DNA from: Mycobacterium sp.
Lineage (GTDB): Bacteria > Actinomycetota > Actinomycetes > Mycobacteriales > Mycobacteriaceae
Direction of reading: 5' to 3'
Length of the DNA stretch: 64,000 bases
Assembly (NCBI RefSeq): GCF_029961025.1
Contig: NZ_JASBVP010000002.1
Span: 248,001-312,000 of the forward strand
How positions within the stretch are numbered: position 1 is the stretch's first letter; the number at the start of each line of letters is the position of its first letter. Both the position numbers and the translations under genes were made by a program. The notes below the pieces were generated by a model. That model made no database searches. It was not told the DNA's origin and worked only from the letters and a program-made list of their open reading frames with translations. Shown here piece by piece: positions 45,028 to 54,537 of the stretch.

Positions 45028-46129
45028 GGACGATGACCCCCCGGATGTTCTTGCCGTCCCGCAAATCCTGATAGCCCTCGTTCACCTGCTCAAGGGTGTA
45101 CTTCTTGGTGATCAGCTCGTCCAGCTTGAGCTGACCGGCGTCGTAGAGCCGCAGCAACTTCACGATGTCGTACTGGGGATTGGCCGACCCGAACAGGGAA
45201 CCCCTGATCGTCTTCTCGTAAAGCGTCATCACGCAGCCGGACACGTGCACGGTCAGTTTCTCCGGGTTCGCCAGCCCGGTGATCACCACCGTGCCGCCCT
45301 TGCCGATGGCGTTGAAGGCGTCACTGACCACCTGCTCATCGACGGTGCCGACGGTGATGATGGCCTGATCGGCCATCTGCCCCCAGGTCAGTTCGGTGAT
45401 CTTTGCCGCCGCCTCGGCCGCCGTCGCGAACGCGTGCGTGGCGCCGAACTTCAGCGCGGTCTCGCGTTTGAACTCGACCGGGTCGACGGCGATCACGTAC
45501 TTCGCGCCCGCATGCTTCGCGCCCTGCACGGCGTTGATCCCGACCCCGCCGATGCCGTACACCACCGTCGTGTCACCGGCGCGCACGGCGCCGGCGTAGT
45601 TGGCGCTTCCCCACCCGGTCGGTACCCCGCAACCCACCAGCACCGCGCTCTCCAGGGGCAGCCAGTCGTCGACTTTTACCACCGAATGCTCGGAGATCGT
45701 CGCCCGCTCGGCGAAGGTGCCCAGCATGCACATCGCGCCGAAGTCGGCATCGCCCAAATGGAACCGGAACGTCCCGTCCGGCATGCAGCCCTCGAGGATG
45801 GTCGCGCCCATGTCGCACAAGCTGGAACGGCCGGTCGCGCAGTAACGGCACCGTCCACAGTTGGGGATGAAGCTGCACACCACATGATCACCCGGCTTGA
45901 CCTTGGTGACACCCTCGCCGACGTCCTCGATGATTCCCGCGCCCTCGTGCCCGCCGACGATCGGGAACCGGGGCGGAAGATCACCATCGGTGAGGTGCAA
46001 ATCGGAATGGCACAGGCCGGCGTGCGTGTATTTGATCAGCACCTCACCGCTTCGCGGCCCATCAAGGTCGAGTTCGACGATCTCGAAGGGCTTACCGCCC
46101 TCGAACAGCACCGCCGCTTTGGTTTTCAT
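45017..46129 (-). CDS. NDMA-dependent alcohol dehydrogenase (mycofactocin-type)
   Basis: 370 aa zinc alcohol dehydrogenase of the NDMA-dependent family that uses mycofactocin for reoxidation of tightly bound NADH. Catalytic-zinc motif [20 protein letters not shown] with GGHEGAGII, structural cysteines [20 protein letters not shown], and the nucleotide fold [16 protein letters not shown] start at ATG 46129 ([12 protein letters not shown]), 7 bases after AAAGGAGA; the track ATG at 46147 lacks an RBS. It feeds aldehydes to the nearby ALDH and, via acids, to the following ligase. Confidence 0.92.
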   Translation of the reverse strand: MKTKAAVLFEGGKPFEIVELDLDGPRSGEVLIKYTHAGLCHSDLHLTDGDLPPRFPIVGGHEGAGIIEDVGEGVTKVKPGDHVVCSFIPNCGRCRYCATGRSSLCDMGATILEGCMPDGTFRFHLGDADFGAMCMLGTFAERATISEHSVVKVDDWLPLESAVLVGCGVPTGWGSANYAGAVRAGDTTVVYGIGGVGINAVQGAKHAGAKYVIAVDPVEFKRETALKFGATHAFATAAEAAAKITELTWGQMADQAIITVGTVDEQVVSDAFNAIGKGGTVVITGLANPEKLTVHVSGCVMTLYEKTIRGSLFGSANPQYDIVKLLRLYDAGQLKLDELITKKYTLEQVNEGYQDLRDGKNIRGVIVHAT

Positions 46130-46159
46130 CCGTTGCTCTCCTTTCACCGGTTTGGCCGC

Positions 46160-46179
46160 CCACAGTCTTTCGGCTGTGG
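46160..46179 (-). promoter_or_regulatory. Small hairpin upstream of adh
   Basis: CCACAG and CTGTGG arms around an 8-base loop, 31 bases upstream of the adh start. It may be a leader hairpin or an operator. Evidence is only the symmetry. Confidence 0.3.
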
Positions 46180-46358
46180 CTCACATCGAACCCACCCACG
46201 GACCTCAAGGCCCGCCGGTGACTGAACTTCCCGTTGTCTGTTGAGGGCCAAACCGCGCCCGCCGGTTGAGCCTCGGGATCGTGCCCATCGCGTCTCGGGT
46301 CACCCGCAGCTGCGCCGCCGCGACGAAAGTGCCGCTATCTGGACTCGTCCCACTTGGC

Positions 46359-46405
46359 CGGAAACGCTGGGCCAGCGCTCACCGGCTGCTGGCCCAGCGT
46401 TTCCG
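46359..46405 (-). terminator. 18-bp perfect hairpin between DUF779 and adh
   Basis: CGGAAACGCTGGGCCAGC and its exact reverse complement flank an 11-base loop, 91 bases after the DUF779 stop. It is the longest perfect stem I found in the window. No U tract. It likely ends the ALDH-DUF779 transcript before adh, or it is a copy of a dispersed repeat. Confidence 0.6.
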
Positions 46406-46495
46406 CGGAGACGGTTCGCCTCGGGGATTTGCGGTGTGCGTTTCGGCTGCCACCCGGCCACGGTGTGGCCGCGCGATCTTGCTCCTCTCTCGTGA

Positions 46496-46897
46496 TCACC
46501 CACTGGCGCTGCGGTCGGCCGACGCCGCGGCGATCTGGGCCTCGAACTCCTCGTCGGTCAAAAGCCTCGACCGAATCAGAAACCGCACCCCCTCGGGGGC
46601 CTCCAGCGAGAACCCGCTGCCGCGGCCCTCGACGACATCCACGGTGAGGTGGGTGTGTTTCCAGTACTCGTACTGGTCGCCACTCATCCAGAACGGGGTG
46701 TCGTCCGCGCCGACCGTGCCGAGTAGCACGTCCGAAGCGCCGACGCGGAATTCGCCCCGCGGGTAGCACATCGGCGCGCTGCCGTCACAGCACCCGCCCG
46801 ACTGATGAAACATCAGCGGTCCGTGCTGCTCGATCAGGCGACGCAGCACTGCCTCGGCGGCCGGTGTGATGTCGACCCGGGACGTGCCGGTCGCCAT
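46496..46897 (-). CDS. DUF779-domain protein
   Basis: 133 aa, matching Rv0459-like DUF779 proteins that accompany acetaldehyde dehydrogenases. Cysteines in HQSGGCCDGSAPMCYPRGEF probably bind metal or act in redox; it also has FWMSGDQYEYWKHTHLTVDVVEGRGSGFSLEAPEG. The ATG shares one base with the ALDH stop (TGATG), so it is translationally coupled. Its biochemical role is unknown. Confidence 0.9.
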   Translation of the reverse strand: MATGTSRVDITPAAEAVLRRLIEQHGPLMFHQSGGCCDGSAPMCYPRGEFRVGASDVLLGTVGADDTPFWMSGDQYEYWKHTHLTVDVVEGRGSGFSLEAPEGVRFLIRSRLLTDEEFEAQIAAASADRSASG

Positions 46898-48414
46898 CAG
46901 AAGAACCCCAGCTTGTTCGGTGAGTAGCTGACCAGCAGGTTCTTGGTCTGCTGGTAGTGCTCCAGCATCATCTTGTGGGTTTCCCGCCCGATGCCGGACT
47001 TCTTGTACCCGCCGAACGCCGCATGCGCGGGGTATTCGTGGTAGCAGTTGACCCACACCCGGCCGGCCTTGATCTCACGACCCATCCGGTAGGCGGTGTT
47101 GATGTCCCGCGTCCACACCGCCGCGCCCAGCCCGTAGAGGGTGTCGTTGGCTATTTTCAGCGCTTCCTCGGTGGAGTCGAACGTGGTCACCGACACCACC
47201 GGACCGAAGATCTCCTCCTGGAAGATCCGCATGTCGTTGGTGCCCTTGAAGACCGTCGGCTCGATGTAGTAGCCGCCCGGGTACTCGGGAACCTGCCGTG
47301 GGTTGCCCCCGAGAAGGAGCTCGGCGCCTTCCTTCTTGCCGATGTCGATGTAGGACAGGATCTTCTCGTACTGGTCGTTGCTGGCCTGGGCCCCGATCAT
47401 GGTGTCGGTGTCCAGCGGGCTGCCGCCCTTGATCGCCTTGGTGCGTTCCAGGCAGCGAGCGATGAACTCGTCGTAGATCGACGAGTGGATCAGCGCGCGC
47501 GACGGGCAGGTGCACACCTCACCCTGGTTAAGCGCGAACATCACGAAGCCCTCGACGGCCTTGTCCAGGAACGCGTCGTCGGCCGCCATCACGTCCGGCA
47601 GGAAGATGTTCGGACTCTTGCCACCCAGCTCCAACGTGACCGGGATAATGTTCTCGCTGGCGTATTGCATGATCAGCCGCCCGGTGGTGGTCTCCCCGGT
47701 GAACGCCACCTTGGCCACCCGCGGGCTGGAGGCTAGTGGCTTGCCGGCCTCGACACCGAAGCCGTTGACGACGTTCACCACCCCCGGTGGCAGCAAATCG
47801 CCGATCACCTCCATTACTTTCAGGATCGACACCGGGGTCTGCTCGGCGGGCTTGAGCACGGCGCAGTTACCGGCCGCCAGGGCGGGTGCGAGTTTCCAGG
47901 CGCCCATCAGAATCGGGAAGTTCCATGGGATGATCTGGCCGACCACGCCCAGCGGCTCGTGGAAGTGATACGCGACGGTGTTTTCGTCGATTTCAGAGAT
48001 GCCGCCTTCTTGCGCGCGGATGACGCTGGCGAAGTAGCGGAACTGGTCGACGGTCAGCGGCAGGTCAGCGGCCAGCTCCTCGCGCACCGGCTTGCCCTTT
48101 TCCCAGGTCTCGGCCACCGCCAGCTCTTCGAGATGCTCCTCGATCCGGTCGGCGATCTTGTTCAGCAGCCTCGACCGCTCGGCAACGGGTGTCTTGCCCC
48201 ACTTGTCCGCCGCAGCGTGCGCGGCGTCGAGCGCCAGGTCGATGTCGGCCGCCGACGATCGCGGGACCTCGCAGAACGTCTTGCCATCGACCGGCGACGG
48301 ATTCTCGAAATAACGGCCCTCGACGGGCGGTACCCACTTGCCGCCAATGAAGTTTTCATACCGCGGGGCGAAGTCGACAATGCTTCCCTCGGTACCGGGC
48401 TTGGCGTAAATCAT
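46897..48414 (-). CDS. Aldehyde dehydrogenase (acetaldehyde-type, Rv0458-like)
   Basis: 505 aa NAD-dependent aldehyde dehydrogenase, the same family and partner as Rv0458/Rv0459. Substrate-site [43 protein letters not shown], catalytic Glu in [13 protein letters not shown] and Cys in [18 protein letters not shown] at 48414 ([11 protein letters not shown]) follows CGAGGAGCC; the track ORF starts 14 codons early. It should convert acetaldehyde from the downstream alcohol dehydrogenase to acetate. A strong phased heptamer site lies 78-96 bases upstream. Confidence 0.93.
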   Translation of the reverse strand: MIYAKPGTEGSIVDFAPRYENFIGGKWVPPVEGRYFENPSPVDGKTFCEVPRSSAADIDLALDAAHAAADKWGKTPVAERSRLLNKIADRIEEHLEELAVAETWEKGKPVREELAADLPLTVDQFRYFASVIRAQEGGISEIDENTVAYHFHEPLGVVGQIIPWNFPILMGAWKLAPALAAGNCAVLKPAEQTPVSILKVMEVIGDLLPPGVVNVVNGFGVEAGKPLASSPRVAKVAFTGETTTGRLIMQYASENIIPVTLELGGKSPNIFLPDVMAADDAFLDKAVEGFVMFALNQGEVCTCPSRALIHSSIYDEFIARCLERTKAIKGGSPLDTDTMIGAQASNDQYEKILSYIDIGKKEGAELLLGGNPRQVPEYPGGYYIEPTVFKGTNDMRIFQEEIFGPVVSVTTFDSTEEALKIANDTLYGLGAAVWTRDINTAYRMGREIKAGRVWVNCYHEYPAHAAFGGYKKSGIGRETHKMMLEHYQQTKNLLVSYSPNKLGFF

Positions 48415-48491
48415 CTTGGCTCCTCGCTTGCACATGCCCTGCAATTTGCGCAGCACCCACTACTGCGTTGACCAGGATTCTCGCCGGACAG

Positions 48492-48510
48492 GGTTGGTTA
48501 AAAGTTGGTT
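48492..48510 (-). promoter_or_regulatory. Strong phased heptamer site upstream of ALDH
   Basis: Minus strand reads AACCAAC-TTTT-AACCAACC. Both heptamers are perfect and 11 bases apart. The distance to the ATG (78 bases from its near edge) suits an activator upstream of the promoter. Confidence 0.65.
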
Positions 48511-48530
48511 AAGCGGGCCGCCCGGCCACC

Positions 48531-48550
48531 TCGAACGATCTCGAACGATG
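48531..48550. repeat. 10-bp tandem repeat TCGAACGATC/TCGAACGATG
   Basis: Two head-to-tail copies with one mismatch, between the ALDH and ctpV-like genes and the two phased sites. It may be another protein site. Evidence is only the repetition. Confidence 0.4.
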
Positions 48551-48577
48551 ATGCCCGGTGCGCCGCCGCGCAGCCGG

Positions 48578-48596
48578 GGCCAACCTTACGCCAACC
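48578..48596 (+). promoter_or_regulatory. Degenerate phased heptamer site upstream of ctpV-like locus
   Basis: Reads GGCCAAC-CTTA-CGCCAACC, with CCAAC cores 11 bases apart and the same orientation to the downstream gene as the strong sites. It lies 59 bases before the mini-ORF and 202 before the ATPase. Together with the ALDH site it makes this intergenic region carry two outward-facing copies. Confidence 0.4.
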
Positions 48597-48654
48597 CGCT
48601 GCCCGTAGCGTTGTCCAGCTAACCCTGACACGAGACCGGCACGAAAGGAGCGGC

Positions 48655-48804
48655 ATGCCTGCCCGCGCCCGGCAAAGTAGCCGGCCCGAGGGTACCCTCG
48701 GGCATCGCAGGCGGCTGGGCCCGGATGGTCCGCTCGGGTGTTGTGGGCGAAGCCACCGTAGGACCGTCCCGGCTCCGCCTCCCAGGGGTGAATCCGCATG
48801 GTGA
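48655..48804 (+). CDS. Possible 49-codon leader peptide before ctpV-like gene
   Basis: ATG at 48655 has AAAGGAG 5 bases upstream and the frame ends seven bases into the ATPase gene, so translation could be coupled. The peptide ([20 protein letters not shown] then GCCGRSHRR) is basic with one CC pair and has no known family. A 20-base palindrome lies inside it. It may be non-coding leader RNA instead. Confidence 0.3.
   Translation: MPARARQSSRPEGTLGHRRRLGPDGPLGCCGRSHRRTVPAPPPRGESAW
48684..48703. promoter_or_regulatory. 20-base perfect palindrome upstream of ctpV-like gene
   Basis: GCCCGAGGGTACCCTCGGGC is perfectly self-complementary with no spacer, centred 105 bases before the ATPase ATG. It fits a dimeric or tetrameric regulator site, for example a copper-responsive CsoR-type one, although no csoR gene lies nearby. 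It could also fold in the mRNA leader. Confidence 0.55.
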
Positions 48805-51005
48805 CCGAAGCTTTCCGGCACGCCCAAGCGAGCGGCCTTGCCCCGACGCAGCAGGTCGAGTTCGCGGTGGAGGGCATGACCTGCGGGTCGTGCGCGGCGC
48901 GCGTGCAACGGACGTTGGCCAAGCAGCCCGGGGTGGCCGGTGCCGAGGTGAACTTCGCCACCGGCATCGCGCACGTCGATTACCGGCCCGGTGAGGTGGA
49001 TATCGAGCGGCTGCAGCAGGTGATCGATCACATCGGCTATCACCTCGAACCGGTCACCGAGACCCCGCCGTCTCCGCGTGAGCAAAGTAGGCGTGACGAG
49101 CGCGCGTGGTTCTGGCGGGTGTGGCTGGCCTGGCCCCTGGGGCTGCTGGTGTTTGCCTTGACCATGTTCTTTTGCGGACACCCGTGGGCACGGTGGGTGG
49201 CATTCGCCGCGACGATACCGGTGCAGTTCGTGGCCGGGTGGCCGTTTCTCCGGGTCGCCACCCAGCGGGCACTGGCGCTCAGTGCGGGAAGCATGGACAC
49301 GCTGATCACGCTGGGCACCCTGACCGCGTTCGGCTACTCCACCCGTGAGCTGTTCACCGGGGGTCCGCTGTTTTTCGACACCGCGGCGTTGATCATCGCG
49401 TTCCTGACGCTGGGCCGCTACTTCGAGGCCCGGGCCCGTGGTAAAGCGTCGGAGGCGATCAGCAAGCTGCTGGAGATGGGCGCCAAGGAGGCCCGGCTGC
49501 TCGTCGACGGCCAGGAGCGCCTGGTGCCCGTCGAGCGGGTCCGGGTGGGGGACGTGGTGGTGGTACGCCCGGGGGAGAAGATCCCCGTCGACGGCGAGGT
49601 CATCGACGGGCACGCCGCCGTGGACGAGTCGATGCTGACCGGCGAGTCGGTGCCGGTGGATAAAGCGGTGGGGGATCACGTTGCCGGGGCGACGGTCAAC
49701 ACCGATGGGCTGCTGACCGTGCGCGCCACCGCCGTCGGATCCGACACCGCGCTGGCGCAGATCGTGCGCCTGGTCGAGCAGGCCCAGGCCGGCAAGGCCC
49801 CGGTGCAGCGGCTGGCCGACCGGGTCTCGGCGGTGTTCGTGCCGGCCGTCGGGGCCGTCGCGGCGTTGACGTTCGCCGAGTGGGCGCTGGTCGCCGCCAA
49901 CCCGGTGGGTGGGATGAGTGCGGCGATCGCGGTGCTGATCATCGCCTGCCCGTGCGCGCTGGGTTTGGCCACCCCCACGGCGATCATGGTGGGCACCGGC
50001 CGGGGAGCGGACCTGGGCATCCTGATCAAGGGCGCCGAGGTGCTGGAGGGGTCGAAGAAGATCGACACCGTGGTGTTCGACAAGACCGGTACCCTCACCC
50101 GCGGGCGGATGCGGCTCACCGATGTGATCGCCGATGACCGGCACCAGGCGGATCGGGTGCTGCGGCTGGCCGCGGCGGTGGAGTCGGGCTCGGAGCATCC
50201 CATCGGCGCGGCGATCGTCGCGGCCGCCCGCGAGCGGGGGCTGCAGATCCCGGCCGCCACGGGGTTCGCCAACCGCGCGGGGCTGGGGATGCGCGCCGAG
50301 GTCGACGGGCGGCCGGTGTGTGTCGGGCGGCGCCCCCTGGTCGAGGAGCACGGTTGCCTGCTGCCCGAGCATCTGGCCGCGGCGGCCGAGGAGCTCGAAG
50401 AGCAGGAGCGCACCGCGGTGTTCGTCGGGGCTGACGGGCGGGTTGTGGGGGTGCTCGCGGTGGCCGACACGATCAAAGACGAGGCCGCCGAGGTGGTGCG
50501 CCGGCTGCACGCCCTGGGGCTGCAGGTCGCCATGATCACCGGGGATAACGCCCGCACGGCGGCCGCGATCGCCGGGCAGGTCGGCATCGAGCGGGTGCTG
50601 GCCGAGGTGTTGCCGGCCGACAAGGTGCGCGAGATTCGCCGGCTGCAAGACGAGGGCCGCAGGGTGGCGATGGTCGGCGACGGCGTCAACGACGCCCCCG
50701 CACTAGTGCAGGCCGATCTGGGGATCGCCATCGGCACCGGCACCGATGTGGCCATCGAGGCCTCCGACATCACGCTGATGTCCGGCCGGCTCGACGGTGT
50801 GGTGCGCGCGATCGAGCTCTCCCGGCGCACCCTGCGCACCATCCATCAAAACCTCGGGTGGGCGTTCGGCTACAACGCCGCCGCCATCCCCCTGGCCGCA
50901 CTGGGGTTGCTCAACCCGATCATCGCCAGCGCGGCGATGGGATTCTCCTCGGTCAGCGTGGTGAGCAACTCGCTGCGGCTGCGCCGCTTCGGGCGCGAGT
51001 CTTAG
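48798..51005 (+). CDS. ctpV: P1B-type Cu(I) ATPase (CtpV-like)
   Basis: 735 aa copper-exporting ATPase. N-terminal HMA domain ([16 protein letters not shown]), CPC motif ([20 protein letters not shown]), [22 protein letters not shown] and [22 protein letters not shown]. The following DUF5134 gene matches the Rv0969-Rv0970 pair, supporting CtpV rather than CtpA/B. M. tuberculosis has csoR two genes upstream; here it is absent and the upstream gene is a divergent ALDH. ATG at 48798 with AGGGGTG upstream. Confidence 0.9.
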   Translation: MVTEAFRHAQASGLAPTQQVEFAVEGMTCGSCAARVQRTLAKQPGVAGAEVNFATGIAHVDYRPGEVDIERLQQVIDHIGYHLEPVTETPPSPREQSRRDERAWFWRVWLAWPLGLLVFALTMFFCGHPWARWVAFAATIPVQFVAGWPFLRVATQRALALSAGSMDTLITLGTLTAFGYSTRELFTGGPLFFDTAALIIAFLTLGRYFEARARGKASEAISKLLEMGAKEARLLVDGQERLVPVERVRVGDVVVVRPGEKIPVDGEVIDGHAAVDESMLTGESVPVDKAVGDHVAGATVNTDGLLTVRATAVGSDTALAQIVRLVEQAQAGKAPVQRLADRVSAVFVPAVGAVAALTFAEWALVAANPVGGMSAAIAVLIIACPCALGLATPTAIMVGTGRGADLGILIKGAEVLEGSKKIDTVVFDKTGTLTRGRMRLTDVIADDRHQADRVLRLAAAVESGSEHPIGAAIVAAARERGLQIPAATGFANRAGLGMRAEVDGRPVCVGRRPLVEEHGCLLPEHLAAAAEELEEQERTAVFVGADGRVVGVLAVADTIKDEAAEVVRRLHALGLQVAMITGDNARTAAAIAGQVGIERVLAEVLPADKVREIRRLQDEGRRVAMVGDGVNDAPALVQADLGIAIGTGTDVAIEASDITLMSGRLDGVVRAIELSRRTLRTIHQNLGWAFGYNAAAIPLAALGLLNPIIASAAMGFSSVSVVSNSLRLRRFGRES

Positions 51006-51114
51006 CCGGGCATCAGATCGATCTTGGATACAGTAAGCACGGCAACCACCGATTCGGAAGCGATTCTCAAGCGCATCACTCCCCCAAAAACCCGACAAGA
51101 GCGGCCAACTTTGG

Positions 51115-51762
51115 ATGATCCATGACCTGTTGCTTCGTTGGATGGTCACCGGATTGTTCGTGCTGGGAGCCGCCGAAAGCGGATTGACGATCCTCACCGA
51201 ACGCCGACCGTGGACGTCGGTCGTCGACCATGGCTTGCATTTCGTGATGGCGGTGGCGATGGCGGTGATGGCCTGGCCCTGGAGCGCGGGGTTCCCGACG
51301 ACCGGGCCCGCGGTGTTTTTCCTGCTCGCCGCCATGTGGTTTGCGGCGACGGCCATCGCTACGGCCCGCACCGCGACCCAGCGCGGGGTGTGCGGATATC
51401 ACGGTCTGATGATGCTGGCGATGGCGTGGATGTATGCGCTCATGAACGGTCATCTGCTCCCGGTCCGATCGGGCACCCAGCATCGGGCTTCGCTGGATAC
51501 CCCGATGCCCGGCATGGACATAGCCCGGATGAACATGTCCGCCGGCGGTGCGTCTCCCAGCTGGGTCAGCGCGGTGAACTGGATCGGAACCCTCGGCTTT
51601 GCGCTGGCGGCGGTGTTCTGGATGTCCCGGGTCGTCCGGACACGCAGGAATCCGAAACGTCGGCCCCACGCGAGCGAATGCGGGCCGCCGGGTCACTCGG
51701 CCTTGGCCCAGGCTGTGATAGCCGCCGGCATGTCTATCATGTTCGGTGCCACTATCGGTTAA
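51115..51762 (+). CDS. DUF5134 membrane protein (Rv0970-like)
   Basis: 215 aa with about five hydrophobic segments (MVTGLFVLGAAESGLTIL, FVMAVAMAVMAWPW, VFFLLAAMWFAATAIATA, WIGTLGFALAAVFWM, VIAAGMSIMFGATIG). A Met/His-rich loop (QHRASLDTPMPGMDIARMNMSA) between helices could bind copper. It follows the ATPase after 109 bases, as Rv0970 follows CtpV. Function unknown, but context suggests copper handling. Confidence 0.85.
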   Translation: MIHDLLLRWMVTGLFVLGAAESGLTILTERRPWTSVVDHGLHFVMAVAMAVMAWPWSAGFPTTGPAVFFLLAAMWFAATAIATARTATQRGVCGYHGLMMLAMAWMYALMNGHLLPVRSGTQHRASLDTPMPGMDIARMNMSAGGASPSWVSAVNWIGTLGFALAAVFWMSRVVRTRRNPKRRPHASECGPPGHSALAQAVIAAGMSIMFGATIG

Positions 51763-51857
51763 ACGCCCTGATAAGCCCATCGGTGAAGGAATTGGTGAGT
51801 GCCTAGCCGTGCGCGCGCTCGGCGCATCCGATCCCGTCGTCACCCGCTCGCGACGTG

Positions 51858-52685
51858 ATGACGGAATCGGCGGGGTTCGTCCGCGTGGGCGGGCGCCGCC
51901 TGTGGCTACGGCGAAGCGGCGCCGGCCCGCCGGTGCTGCTGCTGAACGGAATCGCCGGATCCCCGGCGACGTGGCAACCGCTGCAGCGATATCTCAACGG
52001 TTTCGAGCGTATCGAGTTGGCGTTACCCGGGCGGCCGGATGTTGCCGACTGGCGACCGGTGCTGACGATGGCCGAATTCGCGGCACTGGTCAGCGACGCA
52101 CTCGACGAACTGGGCATCGAGTGCGCCCACGTGCTGGGGTTCTCATTCGGCGGGATGGTCGCTCAACAACTTGCCCACGACATGCCCGCGCGGGTCCGGG
52201 GGCTGATCCTGGTGGCCACTATCTGTGGGCTGGGCGCGATACCGAGCAGCCCGTTGAGCTGGTGGCAGGCGATCCAGGAGGAGGCGCAGGATACGCCGCC
52301 CGCCCCCCTCGGGTTGCTGCCGCACTGGTGGGCTTGGCGGTGGGCGCGCACGGTGTGGCGCGAATTCGGTGTCGGCTGGTCAGACGGTGTGCGCCCAGAC
52401 GAGCTCGTCCAGCGGATGGCGGCCACTTGGCTGTGGTCCAGCCTGCCGTGGCTGCCGGGGCTGCCCCAGCAGGTCCTGGTGATCACCGGCACCGCGGACG
52501 CGGTGGCCCCGCCGGAGAATGCCGACATTCTTGCCTCCCGGATTCCCCACGCCCGGCTGCATCGGGTGCGTGGAGGAGGGCACTTCTGTGTGGTGGATCG
52601 GGTCGCGGAAGTCGGCCCGGTTATCGCCGACTTTTTGCGCTCATCACAGCCGGCATCGGGCGATCAGACTGTTGAGCTCGGCTGA
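51858..52685 (+). CDS. Alpha/beta hydrolase
   Basis: 275 aa alpha/beta-hydrolase fold. Oxyanion region LLLNGIAGSPATWQPL, nucleophile elbow GFSFGGMVAQQLA (Ser), a late Asp (GTADAVAPPEN) and His (RVRGGGHFCVVDR) complete the triad. I use ATG 51858; a GTG one codon earlier is possible. It converges with the next hydrolase, whose end overlaps by 42 bases. Substrate unknown; resembles poly(3-hydroxyalkanoate) depolymerase-type hydrolases in general form. Confidence 0.85.
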   Translation: MTESAGFVRVGGRRLWLRRSGAGPPVLLLNGIAGSPATWQPLQRYLNGFERIELALPGRPDVADWRPVLTMAEFAALVSDALDELGIECAHVLGFSFGGMVAQQLAHDMPARVRGLILVATICGLGAIPSSPLSWWQAIQEEAQDTPPAPLGLLPHWWAWRWARTVWREFGVGWSDGVRPDELVQRMAATWLWSSLPWLPGLPQQVLVITGTADAVAPPENADILASRIPHARLHRVRGGGHFCVVDRVAEVGPVIADFLRSSQPASGDQTVELG

Positions 52686-53510
52686 CATGCGCTCGGGAAA
52701 CTGCAGCGGCACGAAGTGGGTGGCCGGGAGTTCGACGTAACGGCTGCCGGGCGTCTGCTTGCTCACCGCCCGCATTCGTTCGGCCGAGGTGATCGCGTCC
52801 CAGGTGCCCGCCACATAGGTGACCGGCATGTTGATGGCACCGGGGTCGATGGGCGGATGGTCGCCGACCGCGCGGGCCAGGCGGGAATACCAGGGCCAAT
52901 CATGGTTGGCGAATTGCCGCAACACCTGCAGCAGGATGTCACCGTGAATCAGGTCGAGCCCGAGCGTCGGCGCTCCGCGGAGGTCAAATCCATGTTCGGG
53001 GGTGCCGGGCAAGCCGTCGCCCAGCCGATTGAGGACCGGCCCCAGATAGCGCATCAGGTGTGCCCCCACCCGTCCGGCACGTGGGCGCAGAAAGCGTGGC
53101 AGCGGGTGCAGCAGCGCCTCGAAAGTCCCCCCGGGGACACCGGCGACGGCGAGCACACCGGCGATCCGCCGGGGCTCGCGCAGGGCGGCCTCGAATGCGA
53201 CGTTGACGCCCGCCGACCACCCGATCACCACCGCACGGTCGACGCCGTAGTGGTCGAGAACCGCGAAGAGGTCATCGGCGTGGTCGGCGATACTGATCCG
53301 GGACTCGTCGGCGGGGCGGTCCGACCCTCCCAAACCGCGATAGTCCCACGTCATCACCCGGTAGCGATCGGTCTGCCGGTTGATGGCGGGCCAGGCGTGG
53401 TGCGGCGTGCCCAGCCCGTTGGAGATCAGCACGGGAACTCCGCTGCCCTCGTTGTCCCAGACCCGCAGGCGCGTCCCGTCGCGAGAAGTGGCCCATCGAT
53501 ATCTCGACAT
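52644..53510 (-). CDS. Alpha/beta hydrolase
   Basis: 288 aa. HG-equivalent LISNGLGTPHHAWPAI, elbow IGWSAGVNVAFEAA (Ser), Asp in GTWDAITSAE and His in LPATHFVPLQFPE. It overlaps the convergent upstream hydrolase at its 3' end and is divergent from the next one, 70 bases away. Substrate unknown. The trio may be recent paralogues or an ester-catabolism patch. Confidence 0.85.
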   Translation of the reverse strand: MSRYRWATSRDGTRLRVWDNEGSGVPVLISNGLGTPHHAWPAINRQTDRYRVMTWDYRGLGGSDRPADESRISIADHADDLFAVLDHYGVDRAVVIGWSAGVNVAFEAALREPRRIAGVLAVAGVPGGTFEALLHPLPRFLRPRAGRVGAHLMRYLGPVLNRLGDGLPGTPEHGFDLRGAPTLGLDLIHGDILLQVLRQFANHDWPWYSRLARAVGDHPPIDPGAINMPVTYVAGTWDAITSAERMRAVSKQTPGSRYVELPATHFVPLQFPERMSAELNSLIARCRL

Positions 53511-53580
53511 CCGCCCGAATCGCGGTTGCTGTGCAGTATTTTCAGTCTAGCCGGTGATCGCCATCGGATGGCGGCGGATA

Positions 53581-54498
53581 ATGGCCCACCGTGAGACGCT
53601 CCCGTCCGCACACCCTTGCCGCCGCCGGGCACCGGTGGGTGACACCTTGACCAGCACCCGGGTTCGACTGACATCCGGTGTTCTGCATGTGGAATCGCAC
53701 GGCCTCCCGCTTAATCGCACAATTCTGTGCGTGCCTGGCCTGTCTGCCAATTGCCGATCGTTCGACCGATTCGTGCCGGCGTTGACGGATGCGGGTCACC
53801 GCGTGGTGAGCGTGGATTTACGCGGTCGCGGTCGCAGCGAAATCACCCCGCCCGGTTCCTATGGCTGGGACTCCCACGTCCGTGATCTGGCGGAGATCGC
53901 CGATCTCCTCGGGTTGGAATCGTTCGACGTGATCGGGCACTCCATGGGGGGTTTCCTGGGGATGATGCTGGCCGCCCGGTTTCCGCGCCGGTGCCGGCGG
54001 CTTGCGCTCCTCGATGCTCTCGGCACGCCCGAACCCGCTGCATTGCGCTCCGTCGCGCAATCCGTGAGCCGGCTGGGCCGTACCTACCCGTCAGCGGGAG
54101 CCGCGCTGTCCTACGTGCGGGGCAGTGGAATTATTGCGCAATGGAATGAGTTCTGGGACAACTACTTTGCGTGGGAGCTCGAACCCTTCGACGACGGTGT
54201 GCGGGTGCGCACCGACCCGGGCGCCGTGGCCGAGGATAGCGCGAACGCGGCGGCACACGACGTCTATCGCCTGTGGCAGCAATTGGCCTGCGCGGTCCTG
54301 GTGATCCGGGCAAAGCGGCCCATGGCACCGGACGGCGGGCTGGTGGTCACGCGCGACGACGCCGCGCGGTTTCTTGCCGGGGCCGTTGATGCCAGCGTGA
54401 TCGACGTCGACGCCGATCACTATTCCGTCTTGCTCAGCTCCCCGGCGATCGCCGCCGTGGTGCGATTCCTCGGCGCCGCAACGGGAGCGAAACCCTGA
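53581..54498 (+). CDS. Alpha/beta hydrolase
   Basis: 305 aa from the ATG at 53581 (other starts: GTG 53554 or 53635). LCVPGLSANCRSFDRF, elbow IGHSMGGFLGMMLAARF (Ser), late acidic GAVDASVIDVDADHYSVL with the probable His. Typical lipase/esterase or epoxide-type hydrolase fold, substrate unknown. Its end faces a tandem repeat and the 3' end of a regulator gene. Confidence 0.8.
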   Translation: MAHRETLPSAHPCRRRAPVGDTLTSTRVRLTSGVLHVESHGLPLNRTILCVPGLSANCRSFDRFVPALTDAGHRVVSVDLRGRGRSEITPPGSYGWDSHVRDLAEIADLLGLESFDVIGHSMGGFLGMMLAARFPRRCRRLALLDALGTPEPAALRSVAQSVSRLGRTYPSAGAALSYVRGSGIIAQWNEFWDNYFAWELEPFDDGVRVRTDPGAVAEDSANAAAHDVYRLWQQLACAVLVIRAKRPMAPDGGLVVTRDDAARFLAGAVDASVIDVDADHYSVLLSSPAIAAVVRFLGAATGAKP

Positions 54499-54504
54499 GG
54501 GCGC

Positions 54505-54537
54505 AATACTATTCAAATACTATTCAAATACTATTCA
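54505..54537. repeat. 11-bp tandem repeat x3 (VNTR-like)
   Basis: Three perfect copies of AATACTATTCA between convergent genes. On the minus strand the last copy supplies the TAG stop of the SufR-like regulator. It is very AT-rich in a GC-rich genome. Copy number may vary between strains by slippage. Confidence 0.85.

Noticed and set aside
48498-50648. 716-codon minus-strand ORF over the ctpV-like gene
   Set aside because: Shadow of the copper ATPase, with low-complexity translation. High GC makes long false frames common.
53635-53649. GTG or TTG start for the third alpha/beta hydrolase
   Set aside because: Either is possible but neither has an RBS; the ATG at 53581 was preferred.
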